From contig JALRIN010000006.1 of assembly GCA_023255415.1 (NCBI GenBank), positions 1 through 64,000 on the forward strand: 64,000 nucleotides of DNA. Reading direction: 5' to 3'. The notes under the pieces were generated by a model. It saw only the letters and a list, made by a program, of their open reading frames with translations, had not been told where the DNA came from and made no database searches. Every line of letters begins with the position of its first letter. Position 1 is the stretch's first letter. Source of the DNA: Cypionkella sp. GTDB lineage: Bacteria > Pseudomonadota > Alphaproteobacteria > Rhodobacterales > Rhodobacteraceae. Shown here piece after piece: positions 1-8,401 of this stretch. A program made the translations under genes and the position numbers.

Positions 1-1
1 A

Positions 2-82
2 TCTCGTATAGCCCGTGAACTGAACATCAGTCGGGTAAGCGTGTATCGCGCATTGAAGTCGCAAGGCGTTGAAGCCGCCTGA
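2..82 (+). CDS. Resolvase/invertase-family recombinase, C-terminal fragment
   Basis: The window opens inside an open frame of 26 codons that ends with TGA. It encodes a helix-turn-helix of the kind that closes serine recombinases (Tn3 resolvase/Hin type), with the recognisable core IARELNISRVSVYRAL. The catalytic domain lies outside the window, so activity cannot be judged. Proteins of this family cut and rejoin DNA at res or inversion sites, usually for a transposon or plasmid. It marks the left edge as part of, or next to, a mobile element. Family assignment rests on the HTH alone. Confidence 0.6.
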   Translation, partial: SRIARELNISRVSVYRALKSQGVEAA

Positions 83-237
83 ATACACACCAGACCAACG
101 ACCATCATGACGCTGGTTGCGGTAATGGTCGGAAAAATGTATGTTAAAGATCAGAGTGTTACGATTGGTTGCACGTGGTGATGAGCAAAGTGACGTTCCC
201 TGGCTCCACCAAACCTTCTAAATCAAACAGAAAAATA

Positions 238-262
238 GGCCGCTTTTAGCGGCCCTTTTCTT
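238..262 (+). terminator. Rho-independent terminator downstream of the resolvase fragment
   Basis: A perfect 6-bp stem (GGCCGC / GCGGCC) closes a 5-base loop and is followed by CTTTTCTTTT. An A-rich stretch precedes it, so it could also work on the other strand. The remaining bases between the recombinase stop and the TRAP gene show no convincing reading frame. Confidence 0.65.
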
Positions 263-341
263 TTGTCTTTCCAGCATTTTATGCCCTGCTGCTGGCTTAT
301 CCCCGCGCAGCGCCTGCTGCACGGGGGGGCCTTGGGCCGGG

Positions 342-1736
342 TTATTTGATGATGGTCTCGGGGCCCATCATCAGCGTGGGCAGCCAAGTCGACAGGATAG
401 GGATATAGGTCACCATGATCAAGAACACGAAAAGGATGCCAAGGAAGGGCAAGGCGGCCTTCACCACCCGCATGATCGACATCCCCGCCACGCCCGATGT
501 GACAAAAAGATTCAGACCCACCGGCGGCGTGATCATGCCGATCTCCATATTTACCACCATGATGATGCCCAGATGGATCGGATCGACGCCAAGGCTGACC
601 GCAATCGGGAACACAATCGGCGCAACGATCACGATCAGGCCCGAAGGCTCCATGAACTGGCCGCCGATCAGCAGAATCACATTCACCACGATCAGGAAGG
701 TGATTTTGTCCAAACCAGCCGAAAGCATGGCATTGGCCACCGCCTGCGGCACTTGTTGATCGGTCAGGACCTGCTTGAGAATCAGTGCATTGGCGATGAT
801 GAACATCAGCGTGATCGTCAGCTTGCCCGCATCATACAGCATGCGCACCGTGTCAGGGTGGTAGAGGCTGGTCAGCAGGGCTTGGGGATGGCGCAGCAGG
901 CTTTTGCGCGCCCCCCCGTCTTGCCCTGCCAGTGGCCCGATATCGCGGTAGATAAAGCTTGCCACGACAAAGGCGTAGATCGAGGCCACAGCCGCGGCTT
1001 CGGTCGGGGTAAAGATCGCACCTGTGATGCCCGGAATGCCGTAGATGCCGACCATGATGATCACCACCAGCAAAAGGCCCCAGAAGGCATCGCGGAACGA
1101 GGCCCAAACCTCGCCCCAGCCCATCCACTCGCCCTTGGGCAGCTTTTTCACCACGGCGATGATATAAATGGCCGCCATCAGCATAATGCCCGCGATCAGG
1201 CCGGGGATAACGCCAGCCAAAAACATCCGGCCGACCGAAACATCGGTGGCGCTGGCATAGACGACCATTACGATCGAGGGCGGGATCAAAATGCCCAAGG
1301 TGCCGGCGTTACAGATCACGCCGGCGGCGAAATCCTTTGTATAGCCCATTTTGCGCATTGCCGCGATCACGATTGACCCGATAGCAACCACGGTGGCCGG
1401 CGACGACCCAGACAGCGCGGCAAACATCATGCAGGCCAAGACCCCCGCAATCGCCAAACCGCCAGGCAAATGCCCAACCACGGCAATCGAAAACCGAATG
1501 ATCCGCGCCGCAACGCCGCCTGTGGACATAAAGCTGGAGGCAAGAATGAAAAACGGAATCGCCAGCAGCGTGTAATGCCCGGCCATACTGCTGTAAAAAG
1601 TCTGCGCAATCGAGGCGAGCGATGTATCGCTGAAAAACAGCAAGAACAGCACCGAAGACAGGCCCAGCGCCACCGCAATTGGAACGCCGATCATCAGCAG
1701 CAGGATAATGCCTAGAAATAGGATCAAAACATGCAT
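342..1736 (-). CDS. dctM: TRAP transporter large permease (DctM family)
   Basis: The 464-residue product is almost wholly hydrophobic and has the layout of the DctM subunit of tripartite ATP-independent periplasmic transporters, which carries the sodium- and solute-translocating path through the inner membrane. Glycine- and proline-rich segments typical of the family are visible, such as GTLGILIPPSIVMVVYA near residue 145 and the C-terminal TPPVGLNLF near 405. It is slightly longer than the usual 425-440 residues because of a loop near 260-290. It starts 3 bases after the stop of the small permease, so the two are translated together. The substrate is set by the binding protein and is probably a carboxylate. 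Confidence 0.93.
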   Translation of the reverse strand: MHVLILFLGIILLLMIGVPIAVALGLSSVLFLLFFSDTSLASIAQTFYSSMAGHYTLLAIPFFILASSFMSTGGVAARIIRFSIAVVGHLPGGLAIAGVLACMMFAALSGSSPATVVAIGSIVIAAMRKMGYTKDFAAGVICNAGTLGILIPPSIVMVVYASATDVSVGRMFLAGVIPGLIAGIMLMAAIYIIAVVKKLPKGEWMGWGEVWASFRDAFWGLLLVVIIMVGIYGIPGITGAIFTPTEAAAVASIYAFVVASFIYRDIGPLAGQDGGARKSLLRHPQALLTSLYHPDTVRMLYDAGKLTITLMFIIANALILKQVLTDQQVPQAVANAMLSAGLDKITFLIVVNVILLIGGQFMEPSGLIVIVAPIVFPIAVSLGVDPIHLGIIMVVNMEIGMITPPVGLNLFVTSGVAGMSIMRVVKAALPFLGILFVFLIMVTYIPILSTWLPTLMMGPETIIK

Positions 1737-1739
1737 GGA

Positions 1740-2417
1740 TCAGGACTCTCGGTTAAGGGCTGCGACGCTTTCGACGGCATCTTCGGCTTCGTGGCTGACG
1801 ATCAGGCTTTCGCGACTGCCCGCATAGATCTCGCGGGTGGCCTGCAGCAGCCGCACCAGCAGCAGGCTGATGCCAAGCGGCAGAATGAAATAGGGGATAA
1901 AGCGCGGCAGCTTTTCCCAGACTTCGCCCTGATTGATCCAGCCCGCCAGAAATTCCAAAAACCAAGGCATTGGGATTTGTTCGGTGATGTAGAAAGCGCG
2001 GTCGCGCGTCGAGGCGTCAAAACCCGTCGGGAACCAGCGCCCCGTGGTGGTCTGAAACCCGGCAAAGGGCGCCCAGTAATCCCATGCGCCCTTCAGCATC
2101 AGCAGCGCATAAAAGATACATACCGCCGCCGACAGCAAGGCTACAGCGCGCTTGGGGCCAGCGGGCAAAAAGCTCGTCGCCGCATCCACGCCCAAATGCG
2201 CGGTGACGCGAAAGGCATGGCTGACGCCAAAAATCACCAGCCAAGCAAACAGGATCAGCGTCGCCTCAAGCCCCCAGATGAAGCCCGAGTTGAAGCCATA
2301 GCGCAGCACAACGTTGATAAAGGTGATCAGGGTCATCAGGCCTAAAAGCGTGGCAATCGCCGTCTGCTCCCAGACATCAATGCGGCGCCGCGGGGCGCCT
2401 TTGGGGGTGTCGCTCAT
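1740..2417 (-). CDS. dctQ: TRAP transporter small permease (DctQ family)
   Basis: This is a membrane protein of about 225 residues with four main hydrophobic segments, matching DctQ, which pairs with DctM to form the TRAP membrane complex. It is longer than most DctQ proteins (about 160-190 residues) because of a hydrophilic periplasmic loop near residues 115-165. Two adjacent ATG codons are possible. The second is used here because it lies 6 bases from the GAGG ribosome-binding site, while the first is only 3 away. It sits between dctP upstream and dctM downstream in one operon. Confidence 0.9.
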   Translation of the reverse strand: MSDTPKGAPRRRIDVWEQTAIATLLGLMTLITFINVVLRYGFNSGFIWGLEATLILFAWLVIFGVSHAFRVTAHLGVDAATSFLPAGPKRAVALLSAAVCIFYALLMLKGAWDYWAPFAGFQTTTGRWFPTGFDASTRDRAFYITEQIPMPWFLEFLAGWINQGEVWEKLPRFIPYFILPLGISLLLVRLLQATREIYAGSRESLIVSHEAEDAVESVAALNRES

Positions 2418-2483
2418 CATGCGCCTCGTTCAGGAGTGGGATGCAGCATGGCCCAAACGGCTTGGGCCATGCTGACTTTGGAC

Positions 2484-3488
2484 TTAGTGCTTGGCGTTGA
2501 TCGCTTGCACGGCGTCGATGTTGTCTTGGCCGACATCCGCCAGGAACTGTGCCCAAACCGGCTTCATCGCATCGACCCAAGCCTGACGCTCCTCTGGCGT
2601 CAGCTCGCGGATCACAGCGCCTGCATCCAAGATCGCCTGACGCGATTTGGCTTCCAGACCGTTGACGTTGGCGTTGCCCTCGACTGTGACTTCGCGCAGG
2701 ATCTGCATGAACTGATCGCGCACCTCTGGGGCAAGGCTGTCAAGGAAATCGACCGAGCTTACGACCAGATAATCCAGCACGCCGTGGTTGGTTTCAGTGG
2801 TGCCGTCCTGAACTTCAAAGAACTTCTGGCCATAGATGTTGGACCAGGTGTTCTCTTGCCCATCGACAACGCCGGTTTGCAGCGCGCCGTAAACTTCCGA
2901 GAAAGCCATCGGCTGCGCAGATGCCCCCAGCGCCTGCATCTGAGCGACCAGCACGTCAGACGGCTGCACCCGCATTTTCAGACCCGAGGCATCGGTTGGC
3001 AACAGCATCGGCTTGTTGGCCGAAAACTGCTTCATGCCCGAGTGCCAGAATTCAAGACCCGCCAAACCGCGACGTTCCATCGAGGATTTCATCGCCTGAC
3101 CGGCTTCACCCAGCTGGAATTCGTCAACAGAATCGATGTTCTTGAACATGAAGGGCAGATCGAACAGGCGGAAGACTTTGGTGAAAGCTTCAAACTTCGA
3201 CAGCGACGGCGCAGCCAGTTGCACGTCGCCCTGAAGCATGGCCTCCAGAACCTTGTCGTCATCATAAAGCGTCGAGTTCGGGTAAAGCTCCATGCAAAGC
3301 TTGCCGTTCATCTCGGTGTTGACGCGGTTGGCCAAAGCCTGCGCAGCCAGACCCTTTGGGTGCTTATCAAGGTTGGTGGTGAAGGAAAATTTCACCACGG
3401 TCTCGCCCGGATCGCATTCAGCAGCCGAAGCAATCGCAGTGGTCGACAAAAGAAAGGCCGCCGAAATGGCAGCGGTCAAAAATTTCAT
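2484..3488 (-). CDS. dctP: TRAP transporter substrate-binding protein (DctP family)
   Basis: The 334-residue periplasmic solute receptor captures the substrate and hands it to DctQM. It begins with a clear Sec signal peptide (MKFLTAAISAAFLLSTTAIASA). The start chosen follows a strong GGAGG site; the longer open frame upstream would put the signal peptide inside the protein. Family features include the ligand-contacting arginine in LKMRVQPSD (near 170) and the GQENTWSNI region (near 215). It is the first gene of dctPQM, and the palindrome array at 3676-3732 lies about 190 bases upstream. Linkage to DctB/DctD suggests a C4-dicarboxylate or similar carboxylate, but the ligand cannot be read from sequence. 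Confidence 0.93.
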   Translation of the reverse strand: MKFLTAAISAAFLLSTTAIASAAECDPGETVVKFSFTTNLDKHPKGLAAQALANRVNTEMNGKLCMELYPNSTLYDDDKVLEAMLQGDVQLAAPSLSKFEAFTKVFRLFDLPFMFKNIDSVDEFQLGEAGQAMKSSMERRGLAGLEFWHSGMKQFSANKPMLLPTDASGLKMRVQPSDVLVAQMQALGASAQPMAFSEVYGALQTGVVDGQENTWSNIYGQKFFEVQDGTTETNHGVLDYLVVSSVDFLDSLAPEVRDQFMQILREVTVEGNANVNGLEAKSRQAILDAGAVIRELTPEERQAWVDAMKPVWAQFLADVGQDNIDAVQAINAKH

Positions 3489-3675
3489 GTGAACTCCTCC
3501 CAGAGTATCCACGCCAGACAGGGTCCGGCAATTGACTGGCGCCCGAAATTCGGACGATGGCAGCAGTTTCAAGTGCCGGGCTGTTGGGATCAACAGAAAG
3601 TTTTCGTCAAGTGGCGCCTGTCAATTTCGCTTTTAGTATCGGTGCTTTACGAAAATATCGCCCTGTTGGCCCCAC

Positions 3676-3732
3676 AACAGATGTGCGGAAATCCGCACAT
3701 CTGTTAGCGCACAACAGGCGTAAATCCGCACA
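3676..3732. promoter_or_regulatory. Palindromic operator array upstream of dctP
   Basis: Positions 3676-3705 form a perfect palindrome with 14-bp arms (AACAGATGTGCGGA and its complement) around AA. The half-site core TCCGCACA recurs in direct orientation at about 3724-3731 within TAAATCCGCACAGG. There is no T-tract on either side, so this is unlikely to be a terminator of the upstream minus-strand gene. Its position about 190 bp before dctP and the three copies of the half-site suggest a binding array for the linked response regulator. That assignment is inference. Confidence 0.55.
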
Positions 3733-3742
3733 GGTTTACCTG

Positions 3743-4288
3743 CTAGCCGATCGGCTGCGCGGCCAGTGCCGCCGCGATATCTGCATCAATTGGAGTGTCG
3801 AAACTTTTCACCAGACAGCCAAGAATGCGGTAAAGACCAACCGTCGCAATCACATCAAACAGCCCGTCAACGCCGACCAAATCCAACAGCTCGGCTTGCA
3901 GATCGCTGGGTAAACAGGCCGCGTCAATCAGCGCATCGACCGCGCGCACCAAAACCGCATCATCCCGCGAAAGCCCCGCCACATCACCGCGCAGCGCCAA
4001 GATCCGCGCATCGCTTAGGCCCGAGGCCCGCCCCCGCACCACATGATGCGCCCATTCATATTCGGCCTGCAACCGTACGCCAGTGCGCAAGATCACCACT
4101 TCGCTGCGCTCGGCGCCAAGGCTGGTTTTCACCACAACATGATCGCGGAAATCCGCCCAGGCCCGCAACAAGGCCGGATGATGCGCCATCACCCGATAGA
4201 CGTTCAGCCGCCCTGCAAAGCCACTGCGCATATCGGCAATCTGGCTTGGCCAAGCGTCATCGCTTAGGGGCATGAAATCTTGCATCAT
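3743..4288 (-). CDS. Carboxymuconolactone decarboxylase-family protein
   Basis: This all-helical protein of 181 residues has the CMD/AhpD fold signature: the segment ILRTGVRLQAEYEWAHHVV (near 67-85), then an acidic helix and the conserved LVGVDGLFDVIATVGLYRIL near the C-terminus. The thiol pair CxxC of peroxidase-type AhpD is absent, so a peroxidase role is unlikely. The family includes decarboxylases and proteins of unknown function. The first two codons are both ATG, and the second is better spaced from AGGAG. It lies between dctP and dctD on the same strand, which ties it to carboxylate use. Confidence 0.8.
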   Translation of the reverse strand: MMQDFMPLSDDAWPSQIADMRSGFAGRLNVYRVMAHHPALLRAWADFRDHVVVKTSLGAERSEVVILRTGVRLQAEYEWAHHVVRGRASGLSDARILALRGDVAGLSRDDAVLVRAVDALIDAACLPSDLQAELLDLVGVDGLFDVIATVGLYRILGCLVKSFDTPIDADIAAALAAQPIG

Positions 4289-4300
4289 CGTCTCCTGAGG

Positions 4301-5527
4301 TTAGCTGCGAAACAACTCTGGCCGCAGCCCGTGCCGTGTCAGCTTGTCATAAAAGGTCTTGCGCGGCATCTGCAAGGCTTGGGCGGCCAGCGTGGCATTG
4401 CCGCCGGCACGCCGCAGTGCCTCTTCCAGCAAAGACCGCTCCACCCGTGCCAATTGCTCGGCCAAACCGGTGCTGGGCTCGGTCTCATCCTCGGTCAGCC
4501 CCATGGCAAAGCGCATCGCCTCATTCATCACAGAACGCGCATTGCCAGGCCAATCGCGCGCCATCAGCCGGGCGATGGTGGCCTCGGAAATCACGGGTTC
4601 TGGCAGGGCGGCTTGCTCGCAGGCCTGAGCAACATAGGTGCGAAACAACACGCCAATATCTTCGGGCCGCTCGCGCAGTGGCGGGATCCGCAGGCGCATG
4701 GCGTCAAGCTTATAGAACAGGTCATGCAAAAACCGCCCCGCCTGGGCCTCGGCCGCCAAATCCTGACAGGTGCCTGCCAAGACCCGCGCGGGGTGGTCGC
4801 TTTCCATCAAATCCAGCAAGGCAAATTGGCTTGAAGGGCTAAGCCCTCCGACTTCATTCAGAAAAATCGAGCCGCCCTCGGCAGTCTCGAAGGCCTTCGC
4901 AAGACTGGCTGGCGTCATCGACCCTGCCGCAAGCCGCTGAAACGGGCGTGCAGCAGTTGCTGATAGCATATGTATGATTTCGGCAATCTTGGGGATACTG
5001 CTGCCAGGCTCGCCTGTGATCAGAACTTCGGCGCTGGTGCGGGCGACAACCCGCACGCGGTTGCGCAGATCTTCCGAAACCGCCGAGGTGCCATAAATCA
5101 TCCGCGCCGCCGCATCGGAAGATTGCAACTGCTTGCGCAGCAGGCGGTTTTCCAGCACCAGCGCGCGGCTGCGCAGCGCTTTTTCCACCACCGCAATCAG
5201 ATCAGAGGGCGCGCAGGGCTTTTCCAGAAAATCAAACGCTCCCTTGCCAACCGAGCGCACCGCCATCGGTATATCGCCCTGCCCCGAGAGCAAAATCACC
5301 GGCAATTCGGCATCAATCTTTTGCGCATACTCCAGCAGCGCAAAGCCGTCTTTGCCGGGCATGCTGACATCGCTGACGATAACGCCTTGGAATTTATCGC
5401 TGATATGATCCTTGGCCTCGATGTAGCTGCCCGCCAGAATGGGCTGCAAATCGGCCAGCTCCAGCGTCTGGCCCAGGGCCTGTCGCACGGCGCGGTCGTC
5501 ATCAACAAGAAGAACGGTGCGGATCAT
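4301..5527 (-). CDS. dctD: DctD-like response regulator with degenerate AAA+ domain
   Basis: The 408-residue protein has a receiver domain (phospho-acceptor Asp53, Lys103), a central NtrC-type AAA+ region (about 145-340) and a Fis-type HTH at the C-terminus (GGNATLAAQALQMPRKTFYD). The AAA+ domain is clearly abnormal. The Walker A loop reads TGEPGSSIPK instead of GETGTGKE. The GAFTGA segment that contacts sigma-54 is missing, with only about 12 residues where some 35 are expected. Walker B is FLNEVG, with Asp replaced by Asn. It should therefore neither hydrolyse ATP normally nor activate sigma-54, and may act on the housekeeping polymerase. Its start overlaps the dctB stop by 4 bp, so the two are co-translated. 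Confidence 0.88.
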   Translation of the reverse strand: MIRTVLLVDDDRAVRQALGQTLELADLQPILAGSYIEAKDHISDKFQGVIVSDVSMPGKDGFALLEYAQKIDAELPVILLSGQGDIPMAVRSVGKGAFDFLEKPCAPSDLIAVVEKALRSRALVLENRLLRKQLQSSDAAARMIYGTSAVSEDLRNRVRVVARTSAEVLITGEPGSSIPKIAEIIHMLSATAARPFQRLAAGSMTPASLAKAFETAEGGSIFLNEVGGLSPSSQFALLDLMESDHPARVLAGTCQDLAAEAQAGRFLHDLFYKLDAMRLRIPPLRERPEDIGVLFRTYVAQACEQAALPEPVISEATIARLMARDWPGNARSVMNEAMRFAMGLTEDETEPSTGLAEQLARVERSLLEEALRRAGGNATLAAQALQMPRKTFYDKLTRHGLRPELFRS

Positions 5528-7272
5528 GCGGTCTTCTCGCCCGTCGAAGCGGCAAGTTCAACGCAAAACTCGGCTCCGCCACCCAAAGGGTTGCAGCCGG
5601 TGATACTGCCGCCAAAGCTTTCGATGATGCCATAGGAAATCGACAAGCCCAGCCCCATGCCTTCGGCCTGGCCAATCGCTTTGGTGGAATAAAACGGGTC
5701 AAACATCCGTTCGGGTTCGGCAATGCCGGGCCCAGTGTCGCGCAGGATCAGGCGCACGCGCGCCTCGGCTTGGCTGATTTGCAAGCGCAAACGCCCGCCC
5801 TCTTGCCCCGCCATCGCATCCAGCGCATTGGCGATCAGATTCAGAACCACCTGCTGCAAGCGCACCTCGCCGCCGCGCACCATCACGGGTTGGGCGGGCG
5901 GGTCGTAATCCAACACCACCCCATCTTGGCGCATCCGTGGCTGGGTGATTTCCAACACAGCCGCGACGGCGGCCACCAGATCGACATCGGAAAAGCCTTC
6001 AACCTCTTGACGCGCAAAAGCACGCAAATTGCGGATGATCCGCCCCATCCGCCGCGCAAGATCCGAGATTTGCAGCAGATTTTCCGCCGCCACCTCTGGT
6101 TTGCCACGCTGGATAAAGGCTGCGCCGTTTTCGGCAAACGACCGGATCGCCATAAGTGGCTGGTTCAACTCGTGACTAAGCCCCGCCGACATCTGTCCCA
6201 GCGCCGACAATTTACCCGCCCGGATCAGATCGGCCTGCGCCAATGTCAGCTCTTTGGTGCGCACGGCAACCCGCTCTTCCAAGGCGCTGTTGGCGCGGGC
6301 CTCGACTTCTAGGCGCTGCGCCAAGCTGCGGCGGCGCTCTGACACCGTGAAAAGCGCCGCGCCAAAAATCAAGCACAGCGCCGCAGCCGTCGCCGCCTGC
6401 ATCAACGCGGTTTGCAAGGCAGGGGCGGCGTCCAGCAAAATCTCGCCGCGCATGGCGATCACCGGCAAAGGCTGCGTCAAATGCAGCGCCAGCGTGGGCA
6501 GATAGGGCCCCGCCTTGATCGCCCAAACCGAATGCCCCGCGATGGTATATTCGCGCAAAGGCGGGAAGGGCTGGATCATCTCGGGCGGCACAGAAGGCAG
6601 CACATCGGCGATCAAACGTTGCGCGCGCAGCACCAATTCGTCGCGGTTCGAAACAAAGATCACCCCCTCGGCATCGGTGAAAAAAGCCGATTCCGCCTCG
6701 CCTCGGCTGGCGACTTCGACGGTTTCGACATCCAACCGGATGGTGACAGCCGCGACCACAGGCCCCTGCGGCGAAAACACCGGTGCCGCATAGATAAAGA
6801 TCCGCCGCTGACCGCTTGCATCCACCATATGCGCCATGCCGATAGTGCCATTCAGCGCGCGACGCAGATAATCAGGAATGCCATTATCCGCCGCAACCCC
6901 AGCGCGGCGACTGGAAGAGGCCAGCACCCGCCCCTCGCGGCTGACGAGCTCGATCCGGTCCGATCCAGTGCGATCCGCAGCCGCCAAAAGCAGCGCATTG
7001 GCCTGCAGCGCGCCCTCTGACGAGGGCGTCTTTTGCCCCACTAAAGGTAGCAAAGTCGGGTGATCCGAAAAGAACACCGCCAATTCGCGATAGCGTTGCA
7101 ATTCCCCCGTCAAACGCCCCGACGCAAGCGACAGATCGGCGGAGGCGCGTTCGCCCAGCCTGTCCAAGCCATCGCGCAGCGAAAACCACGCAACCATGCT
7201 GGAAAACCCCAGCACCACGACAAGGAACAGCGTCATGATCGTCGATTGCGCGGTTTTAGACGACAGGGCCAT
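5524..7272 (-). CDS. dctB: DctB-like sensor histidine kinase
   Basis: The 582-residue kinase is built like DctB: an N-terminal membrane helix (about 12-32), a long periplasmic sensing region (about 33-285), a second helix (about 292-312), a coiled linker, then the H-box with phospho-acceptor His in GLSHELNQPLMAI, and ATPase boxes N (LNLIANALDAM), G1 (DTGPGI), F and G2 (GLGLSISYGI). It should sense an extracytoplasmic carboxylate and phosphorylate the adjoining regulator. The gene overlaps the regulator by ATGA. A small CMD-like gene precedes it closely on the same strand. Confidence 0.92.
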   Translation of the reverse strand: MALSSKTAQSTIMTLFLVVVLGFSSMVAWFSLRDGLDRLGERASADLSLASGRLTGELQRYRELAVFFSDHPTLLPLVGQKTPSSEGALQANALLLAAADRTGSDRIELVSREGRVLASSSRRAGVAADNGIPDYLRRALNGTIGMAHMVDASGQRRIFIYAAPVFSPQGPVVAAVTIRLDVETVEVASRGEAESAFFTDAEGVIFVSNRDELVLRAQRLIADVLPSVPPEMIQPFPPLREYTIAGHSVWAIKAGPYLPTLALHLTQPLPVIAMRGEILLDAAPALQTALMQAATAAALCLIFGAALFTVSERRRSLAQRLEVEARANSALEERVAVRTKELTLAQADLIRAGKLSALGQMSAGLSHELNQPLMAIRSFAENGAAFIQRGKPEVAAENLLQISDLARRMGRIIRNLRAFARQEVEGFSDVDLVAAVAAVLEITQPRMRQDGVVLDYDPPAQPVMVRGGEVRLQQVVLNLIANALDAMAGQEGGRLRLQISQAEARVRLILRDTGPGIAEPERMFDPFYSTKAIGQAEGMGLGLSISYGIIESFGGSITGCNPLGGGAEFCVELAASTGEKTA

Positions 7273-7284
7273 TTCGGTTTGCCC

Positions 7285-7677
7285 TTACAGCAAGCCGCGC
7301 TCTTCCAGCACTTTGCGTGCGACGCGGAAACACTCTAACCCCTGCGGCACGCCGCAATAGATGGCGATCACATGAATGATGGCGCGAATTTCCTCGACCG
7401 CGACGCCGTTGTTCAGAGCGCCTTTGCAGTGGATTTCCCATTCGTGCATCTTGCCCAGCGCACCGATCATCGACAGGTTCATCATCGAGCGGGTCTTGGC
7501 GTCGATCACCCCATCGCCCCAGCCAAAGCCCCAGCACCAGGCGGTCATCGCCTCTTGAAACGGGCGGGTGAAATCATCGGCTGCGGCAAGGTTCTTTTCA
7601 ACATATTCTGCCCCAAGCGTGGCCTTGCGCTGGTCAAGCCCCAGCAAAAACAGATCTTCGTCAAATGTCACAGCCAT
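7285..7677 (-). CDS. 4-carboxymuconolactone decarboxylase-like protein (PcaC family)
   Basis: The 130-residue protein matches PcaC-type carboxymuconolactone decarboxylases in size and in the segment LNLSMIGALGKMHEWEIHCKGALNNGV...EEIRAIIHVIAIYCGVPQGLECF. PcaC decarboxylates 4-carboxymuconolactone in the beta-ketoadipate pathway, but no other pca gene of that step is adjacent, so the real substrate is open. The ATG at 7677 is used because homology starts there; the frame upstream is not coding-like. It lies 12 bases before dctB and probably shares its transcript. Confidence 0.82.
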   Translation of the reverse strand: MAVTFDEDLFLLGLDQRKATLGAEYVEKNLAAADDFTRPFQEAMTAWCWGFGWGDGVIDAKTRSMMNLSMIGALGKMHEWEIHCKGALNNGVAVEEIRAIIHVIAIYCGVPQGLECFRVARKVLEERGLL

Positions 7678-7753
7678 GGTGCCTCGCACAAATTGGGGTT
7701 CTTGCCTGCAGTAGACAGCATTCGCGCGCCCGCAGCAACCAAGCCCAAAACGC

Positions 7754-7787
7754 AAAGGGCGCAGCAAGTTTCCCTGCTGCGCCCTTT
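7754..7787 (-). terminator. Terminator of rplY
   Basis: The arms AAAGGGCGCAGCA and TGCTGCGCCCTTT are perfectly complementary over 13 bp with an 8-base loop. On the minus strand the stem is followed shortly by GCGTTTTGGG, and on the plus strand by TTGG. It lies between the L25 stop and the CMD gene and most likely ends the L25 transcript. Confidence 0.65.
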
Positions 7788-7807
7788 TTGGTGTGCCTTG
7801 CGAAAGA

Positions 7808-8401
7808 TTACTCTTCGCCGGTTTCCACATAGCCCGCAGGCGCCGTCACATTCGCCACAACAAAGTTGCGCGCGATGGTGGGCTTTGCGCCGGCTGGCAA
7901 AGTGATGTCGTTGATGTGGATCACATCGCCGATTTTGCGGCCGGTCAGGTCAACAGTGACGTGATCGGGGATATCGCCTGCCAGAACTTCCAGCTCGACT
8001 TCCGAACGCACCACGGTCAGCGTGCCGCCACGCTTCAAGCCTGGGCTTGCTTCGTGGTTGATGAAATCAACGTGAATAAACAGGTTGATGCGGTTTTCGT
8101 CGTGCAAACGCATCAAGTCGATGTGCGTCGGCAGGTCTTTCACCACGTCGCGCTGCACACCGCGGCAGATCACATGCACGTCTTCCATGCCTTCGACCTT
8201 CAGATTGAAGAGCGACGACAGAAAACGGCCTGCGCGCAGACGCTTGAGCAGAGCGTTGTAAGGGATTTGAATCGCCTGCGGTGCAACATTGTCACCATAA
8301 ACGATGCCAGGTACGTAGCCGTTACGACGGGCTTGGCGGGCGGCCCCCTTGCCTGTCCCCGCGCGTACCTCGGCGTGAAGATCCATGATCTCGCGTGCCA
8401 T
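7808..8401 (-). CDS. rplY: 50S ribosomal protein L25/Ctc
   Basis: The 197-residue two-domain L25 (general stress protein Ctc type) binds 5S rRNA in the large subunit. The N-terminal L25 domain includes GAARQARRNGYVPGIVYG; the C-terminal TL5-like beta domain includes the run around HVTVDLTGRKIGDVIHI. The ATG at 8401 has a GGAGA site 10 bases upstream, and the open frame beyond it does not resemble L25. It appears to be transcribed alone. pth often follows it in relatives but is not here. Confidence 0.95.
   Translation of the reverse strand: MAREIMDLHAEVRAGTGKGAARQARRNGYVPGIVYGDNVAPQAIQIPYNALLKRLRAGRFLSSLFNLKVEGMEDVHVICRGVQRDVVKDLPTHIDLMRLHDENRINLFIHVDFINHEASPGLKRGGTLTVVRSEVELEVLAGDIPDHVTVDLTGRKIGDVIHINDITLPAGAKPTIARNFVVANVTAPAGYVETGEE

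Noticed and set aside
205..225. GGCTCCACCA sequence after the resolvase fragment, like a tmRNA or tRNA 3' end
   Set aside because: No matching T-arm or acceptor partner can be folded upstream, so an RNA gene or attachment site is not supported.
3489..3600. Possible sigma-54 promoter (GGCACTTGAAACTGC) before dctP
   Set aside because: The GG-to-GC spacing is one base too long for a -24/-12 element, and the linked regulator lacks GAFTGA.
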